A DNA stretch of 10,734 nt from DATLFI01 sp035524895. Its GTDB lineage: Bacteria > Acidobacteriota > Thermoanaerobaculia > Multivoradales > Multivoraceae. The notes beneath the pieces were generated by a model. That model searched no databases, was not told the DNA's origin, and was given only the letters and a program-made list of their open reading frames with translations. Of the stretch, positions 7,073 through 10,734 are shown in pieces. Position numbers and translations under genes: made by a program. The number at the start of each line of letters is the position of its first letter. Position 1 is the stretch's first letter. Where the stretch lies: positions 1 to 10,734 of the forward strand of contig DATLFI010000013.1 in assembly GCA_035524895.1 (NCBI GenBank), read 5' to 3'.

Positions 7073-7349
7073 GGGTGTCGTTCCGAGTCATGAAGGCCTA
7101 GGCGATCCCGGTGCCGCCCAAGCCCCGCGGCGATGCCCGAGCCGTGGCGAGCGCCGGCCGCGTCGCCCGCGCTCGATCGACAATTCGAAGCGCGCGGCGG
7201 AAGAAAGTCGAGTCGAAGCGCGTCGGTCAGCGGCGCGAATGCCGAGTCGACTCCCCTGTGCTCTCGAGCGACTTCGTCGGACATGGCGCATGGTTGGCGC
7301 CGGGAGGCGCCGAACGGCAGTACACTGTAGCGTCCGCAGAGCCCATCCC
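7073..7349. other. Intergenic region without a recognisable gene
   Basis: 277 bases separate the truncated ChrB-domain gene from the kinase gene. Open frames cross it on both strands, but their translations are Arg/Ser/Pro-rich and resemble no family. I saw no lost tail of the ChrB domain, no tRNA-like fold and no U-tract terminator. The stretch just before the kinase holds a short hairpin (7296-7311) and a TACACT at 7321-7326 that could serve as a -10, but without a -35 at normal spacing. The kinase promoter presumably lies here. Confidence 0.5.
7296..7311. repeat. Short GC hairpin upstream of the kinase gene
   Basis: GGCGCC, GGGA, GGCGCC: two copies of a self-complementary hexamer that can pair as a six-base stem with a four-base loop. 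No T-run follows on either strand, so it is not a standard terminator. It lies 38 bases before the kinase ATG and could be an operator, or chance in GC-rich DNA. Confidence 0.3.
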
Positions 7350-10022
7350 ATGTCGCTCATCGGCAGCCGACTCGGCCACTACGAGATCGCCGCGAAGCTG
7401 GGCGAAGGAGGGATGGGCGAGGTCTACGCAGCGCTCGACGCGAAGCTCCATCGGCGCGTCGCGCTCAAGGTCCTGCCGGCGGACCTCGCCCGTGATCCGG
7501 AGCGCAGGGAGCGGTTCGCGCGCGAGGCGAAGGCGGTCGCCGCGCTCAATCATCCGAACATCGTCACGCTCTACTCGATCGAGGAGAGCGACGGGCTCGC
7601 GTTCCTCACCATGGAGCTGATGGAGGGCTCGAGCCTCGCCGAGGCCATCCCCGCCGGCGGGTTCGCGCTGGCGCGCTTCTTCACGCTCGCGATCGCTCTC
7701 GCCGACGCGGTGGCGGCGGCCCACGCCCGCGGCGTCGTCCATCGCGACCTCAAGCCGGCGAACCTCATGCTGACCGGCGACGGCCGGCTCAAAGTGCTCG
7801 ACTTCGGGCTGGCGAAGATGCGGCCGGCCACCGAGCTCGCGTCGAGCGAGTCTCCCACCGCGGCGCTCACGCGCCAGGGTACGGTGCTCGGCAGCATCCC
7901 GTACATGGCGCCCGAGCAGCTCCAGGGCAAGGAGGCGGACCACCGCTCCGACGTGTTCTCGGTCGGGCTCGTGCTCTACGAGATGGCGACGGGACGGCAC
8001 GCGTTTCGCGCGGAGAGCGCGGCGGAGGTGGTGTCGTCGCTCCTGCGCGACGCGCCGCCGCTCGTGAGCGAGGTCCGCCGCGATCTGCCGATCCAACTCG
8101 CGCGCGTGCTGCGGCGCTGCCTCGAGAAGCAGCCGTGCCGCCGCTTCCAGGCAATGCTCGACCTGCGCAACGAGCTCGAGGATCTCGAGCGCGATCTGGA
8201 ATCTGGGCTCCTCGCGACGACGGCGGCGCGAGAGGGCGTGGGCGCGGCGCCCCCGGAATCCGCGCCTGCCGGCGCGCAGCACGATCGCACGCCAGCCTTC
8301 GTCAAGGCGGCAGCGCTCGAGGAGCTCCGCGCCACCGGATGCCAGGTGGTCAGCCTGAAGGGGCACGCGGTGGCGCTCTGGAGCCACGGCGACGCCGTGT
8401 ACGCGGTCGACAACCGGTGTCCCCACATGGGCTTTCCTCTCGATCGAGGGAGCGTCAAGGACTGCATCCTGACCTGCCACTGGCACCACGCGCGCTTCGA
8501 CCTCGCCACCGGCGGCACGCTCGATCCGTGGGCCGACGACGTGCGCCGGTTCCCGGTCGAGGTGCGCGGGCAGGAGATCTGGGTCGACGTCGCCGAACAC
8601 GACGACCTCGCCGCGCACCACCGCACGCGCGTCCGCGAGGGCCTGGAGCAGAACTTGCCGCTGGTGCTCGCGAAGGCGGTGATCTTCCTCCACGACCATG
8701 GCGACGATCCGGCGGGCCCGCTCCGCGAGGGCCTGCGCTTCGGCACGCGCAACCGCCGCGAGGGCTGGGGACAGGGGCTGACGATCCTCACCTGCCTCGC
8801 GAACCTGCTGCCCCACCTCCGCCCCGCGGATCGCCCGCGCGCGCTCTACCAGGGCCTGTCAGCGGTCGCGATGGAGTCGGCCGGCCGGGCGCCGCGGTTC
8901 GGGCTGCGGCCGCTGCCGGGCGCCGGCGGCGACGTCGTTCGCCTGAAGCGGTGGCTGCGGCAGTTCGTGGAGGTGCGCGACGAGGAGGCGGCCGAGCGCT
9001 GCATCGTCACTGCGGTGCGATCGGGCGCCACGCCGCGCCAGCTCGCGGACATGCTGTTCGCGGCCGCCACCGATCACCGCTACCTCGAGGGCGGCCACGT
9101 CGTGGACTTCGTGAACAAGGCGCTCGAGGCGCTCGACCTCGACGGTTGGACCTCCACCGAGCCGGTGCTGGCGAGCCTCACCTACGCGCTCGCGAACGGG
9201 TTCCGGATGGAGGAGTCGAACTCGTGGCGCCACCCGGTCGACCTCGTCTCGATCCTCGACCAAGCGTTCGCCGCGCTGCCCACGGCGCTCGAGATCGGCC
9301 AGGGCCGGCGCGGCTCGTGGCGGGGCGAGGAGCCGCTCCACGACGTCCTTCTCGGCGACGACCCCCAGAGCACGACCGACGCGCTGCTCGTGACGCTGCG
9401 CCAGGGCGCCACGGAAGACGAGATCGCCGGCGCAGTCGCGTACGCGGCTGCGCTGCGCATCGCGCGGTTCCACACCTCGAACGAGATCGGCGACTGGGAC
9501 ACCGCGCTCCACACCTTCACGTTCGCGAACGCCGTCCACCAGGGCCTTCGCCGAACGCCGTCGCCCGAGCTCGTGCGCGGTGTCTTCGACGCGGCGATGA
9601 GCCTTTATCTCGATCGCTTCCTCAACGTGCCGGCCGCGGCGATCCCGGAGGGGCGAGCCGACGTCGCGGACGGCGAGGCTCTGCTCGGCGACCTCGCGGC
9701 ACTCCTCGATCGCCAGCAGCAGGTCGCGGAGGCCGCGAGCCTCGTCGCCGACTTCCTCGCTTCGGGGCACGACGCGGAGCGTCTCATCGCCGCGCTGGGC
9801 GCCGCGCTTCTGCGCGAGAATCGCGACTTTCACACCATTCAGGCCGTCGAAGCAGCGGCTCGGCAGTTCCGCTACCGGCGCGGCAGGTCGGGCGCGCACC
9901 ACCTGCTGATCGCCGCCGCGCGCTATCTCGCCGCCCACGCGCCGACGCTGCGCTCGCAGGACCAGACGTTCCGCATCGCGCAGCGGCTCCATCGGGGCGA
10001 GCGGCTGTACGACCAGGCGTGA
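7350..10022 (+). CDS. Ser/Thr protein kinase fused to a Rieske [2Fe-2S] domain and a C-terminal helical repeat region
   Basis: 890 residues with no membrane segment, so probably cytoplasmic. Residues 1-280 are a Hanks-type (PknB-like) kinase with all key residues: glycine loop GEGGMG 18-23, Lys40, Glu59, HRDLKPAN 131-138, DFG 151-153 and APE 187-189. An Ala/Pro/Gly-rich linker (285-315) leads to a Rieske domain (about 316-415) with CPH at 357-359 and CHWH at 376-379, the canonical CxH-x16-CxxH pattern that ligates a 2Fe-2S cluster. The last ~460 residues are Ala/Leu-rich and helical, with three related segments at 558-595, 685-733 and 805-840; I cannot name a family with certainty. ATG at 7350 gives the standard N-terminus of such kinases (IGSRLGHYEI); in-frame starts at 7239 and 7290 add unrelated sequence. 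No good Shine-Dalgarno is visible. A redox-controlled kinase, or a kinase-linked Rieske oxidoreductase, is inferred. Confidence 0.9.
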   Translation: MSLIGSRLGHYEIAAKLGEGGMGEVYAALDAKLHRRVALKVLPADLARDPERRERFAREAKAVAALNHPNIVTLYSIEESDGLAFLTMELMEGSSLAEAIPAGGFALARFFTLAIALADAVAAAHARGVVHRDLKPANLMLTGDGRLKVLDFGLAKMRPATELASSESPTAALTRQGTVLGSIPYMAPEQLQGKEADHRSDVFSVGLVLYEMATGRHAFRAESAAEVVSSLLRDAPPLVSEVRRDLPIQLARVLRRCLEKQPCRRFQAMLDLRNELEDLERDLESGLLATTAAREGVGAAPPESAPAGAQHDRTPAFVKAAALEELRATGCQVVSLKGHAVALWSHGDAVYAVDNRCPHMGFPLDRGSVKDCILTCHWHHARFDLATGGTLDPWADDVRRFPVEVRGQEIWVDVAEHDDLAAHHRTRVREGLEQNLPLVLAKAVIFLHDHGDDPAGPLREGLRFGTRNRREGWGQGLTILTCLANLLPHLRPADRPRALYQGLSAVAMESAGRAPRFGLRPLPGAGGDVVRLKRWLRQFVEVRDEEAAERCIVTAVRSGATPRQLADMLFAAATDHRYLEGGHVVDFVNKALEALDLDGWTSTEPVLASLTYALANGFRMEESNSWRHPVDLVSILDQAFAALPTALEIGQGRRGSWRGEEPLHDVLLGDDPQSTTDALLVTLRQGATEDEIAGAVAYAAALRIARFHTSNEIGDWDTALHTFTFANAVHQGLRRTPSPELVRGVFDAAMSLYLDRFLNVPAAAIPEGRADVADGEALLGDLAALLDRQQQVAEAASLVADFLASGHDAERLIAALGAALLRENRDFHTIQAVEAAARQFRYRRGRSGAHHLLIAAARYLAAHAPTLRSQDQTFRIAQRLHRGERLYDQA

Positions 10023-10103
10023 GTCGATTCAGCTCTGCGGCGGAGCGGGCGCGGCGAGGAGGCGCGCCTGGTTCGAGACGATCGAGACGAGCCCGGCCGC
10101 CGT

Positions 10104-10734
10104 TCACTTCTCTCCGGCCGCGCGTTCCTTCGCCGGGCTCTCTCCGGCGGCCGGCTCGCGGCGCGATGACTCCGCGCTCGCCGGGCGCAGGGCCGGCACC
10201 GCGTCGATCAGCCGGCGCAGATCGACGCCCGAGAGCGACTCGACGACCGCCGGCAGCTCGGCGATCACCTTGGCGAGGTCGGCGGTGAGCTTTGAGACCC
10301 CCACGCCGTCGCTCGAGCCGGTCGAGACCATGGTGATGCGGTCGGTCTTCGACAGCGGCTCGGCCAGCGCTCGGGCGATCTCGGGCAGCGCGCCGAGCAC
10401 GGTCTGGAGCACCGCCGCCTCGTTGTACTCCTTGAACGACTCGGCCTTCTTGCGCATGGCGTCGGCCTCGGCCGCCCCGCGCAGCGCGACGATCGAGGCG
10501 TCGGCGGCGCCGGTGGCCTGGATCACCTCGGCCTGCGCCAGGCCCTTGAGCTTGGCCGCCTCGGCGTCGCCGCGCGCCACCGGCTCGGCGCGGGTGCGCA
10601 GCGCCGCCGCCTCGGTCTCGATGCGGTAGCGCTCGGCGTCGGCCGAGCGCTTGACGGTGGCCTCGAGCTCCTTCTCGCGGCGCTGGATCTCGCGCTCCTG
10701 CACCACGATCTGCTGCTCCTTCTCGACCACGCTG
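10104..10734 (-). CDS. Flotillin-family (SPFH) membrane scaffold protein, C-terminal part
   Basis: About 210 residues are visible; the N-terminal membrane anchor and SPFH domain lie beyond the right edge. The visible part starts within a long charged coiled coil rich in Glu, Ala and Lys (EREIQRREKELEATVKRSAD, then the repeated ATGAAD and GAAEADAMRKKAE). It then has the flotillin C-terminal element NEAAVLQTVLGALPEIARAL followed by EPLSKTDRITMVSTG, close to the end of bacterial FloT/YuaG-like proteins. The tail after VPALRP is low-complexity, with AAGES and AAGEK repeats. Flotillins form oligomeric scaffolds in membrane microdomains. The gene converges on the kinase gene with 81 bases between the stops and no visible U-tract terminator. 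The GTG at 10730 is internal; the frame continues to the edge. Confidence 0.88.
   Translation of the reverse strand, partial: SVVEKEQQIVVQEREIQRREKELEATVKRSADAERYRIETEAAALRTRAEPVARGDAEAAKLKGLAQAEVIQATGAADASIVALRGAAEADAMRKKAESFKEYNEAAVLQTVLGALPEIARALAEPLSKTDRITMVSTGSSDGVGVSKLTADLAKVIAELPAVVESLSGVDLRRLIDAVPALRPASAESSRREPAAGESPAKERAAGEK

Noticed and set aside
7227..8816. A 529-codon minus-strand open frame opposite the kinase domain
   Set aside because: Arg/Glu/Val-rich with no recognisable motif; the plus-strand kinase explains the region.
10023..10103. Transcription terminator between the converging kinase and flotillin genes
   Set aside because: The stretch is GC-rich with a GGCGCGCC palindrome, but I found no stem followed by a T-run on either strand.
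10108..10160. Short repeats (TCTCTCCGGC and relatives) near the flotillin 3' end
   Set aside because: They encode the low-complexity AAGES/AAGEK tail of the protein and look like coding repetition, not an element.
8135..10288. A 717-codon plus-strand open frame in another phase across the kinase-Rieske gene
   Set aside because: Translation is almost pure Arg/Ala/Pro/Gly with no domain signature; it is a shadow of the kinase-Rieske frame, which has complete kinase and Rieske motifs.
1..10734. CRISPR arrays, insertion sequences, tRNA or rRNA genes
   Set aside because: No regularly spaced repeats, transposase motifs, terminal inverted repeats or RNA gene signatures were seen.

Overview
This is a high-GC window from what looks like a diderm (Gram-negative type) soil or environmental bacterium. 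The evidence is two predicted lipoproteins, an outer-membrane-barrel remnant, a flotillin and a Hanks-type Ser/Thr kinase whose opening resembles kinases common in Acidobacteriota and Myxococcota. The phylum cannot be fixed from this sequence alone.

Left two thirds (1-6678, minus strand): one tightly packed gene string, read right to left. The order is chrB (chromate-sensing regulator), a 92-codon N-terminal fragment of an outer-membrane-barrel-like protein, chrA (chromate transporter), a GH16-like/DUF1080-type lipoprotein, then a three-gene ABC importer (solute-binding lipoprotein, fused double-domain permease, ATPase cut by the window edge). Four junctions are 4-base ATGA/GTGA overlaps, one gap is 7 bases and one is 32, so these genes are very probably one translationally coupled operon. 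In the importer, the position where FbpA-type iron binders carry a Tyr pair reads TDTDD, so the ligand may not be ferric iron.

Centre (6679-6751): a divergent control region with a perfect 10-base inverted repeat, arms exactly 30 bases apart, flanking a candidate promoter for chrB. This is the likely ChrB operator. On the plus strand beyond it lies a free-standing ChrB C-terminal-domain protein that ends early. The chromate locus therefore carries two shortened genes, one on each side of chrB.

Right third: 277 bases with no recognisable gene (7073-7349), then one 890-residue protein (7350-10022, plus). It joins an apparently active Ser/Thr kinase domain, a Rieske [2Fe-2S] domain and a ~460-residue helical region with three related repeats. 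This kinase-Rieske fusion is the most unusual item in the window. It converges on the 3' part of a flotillin-family gene (10104 to the right edge, minus strand).
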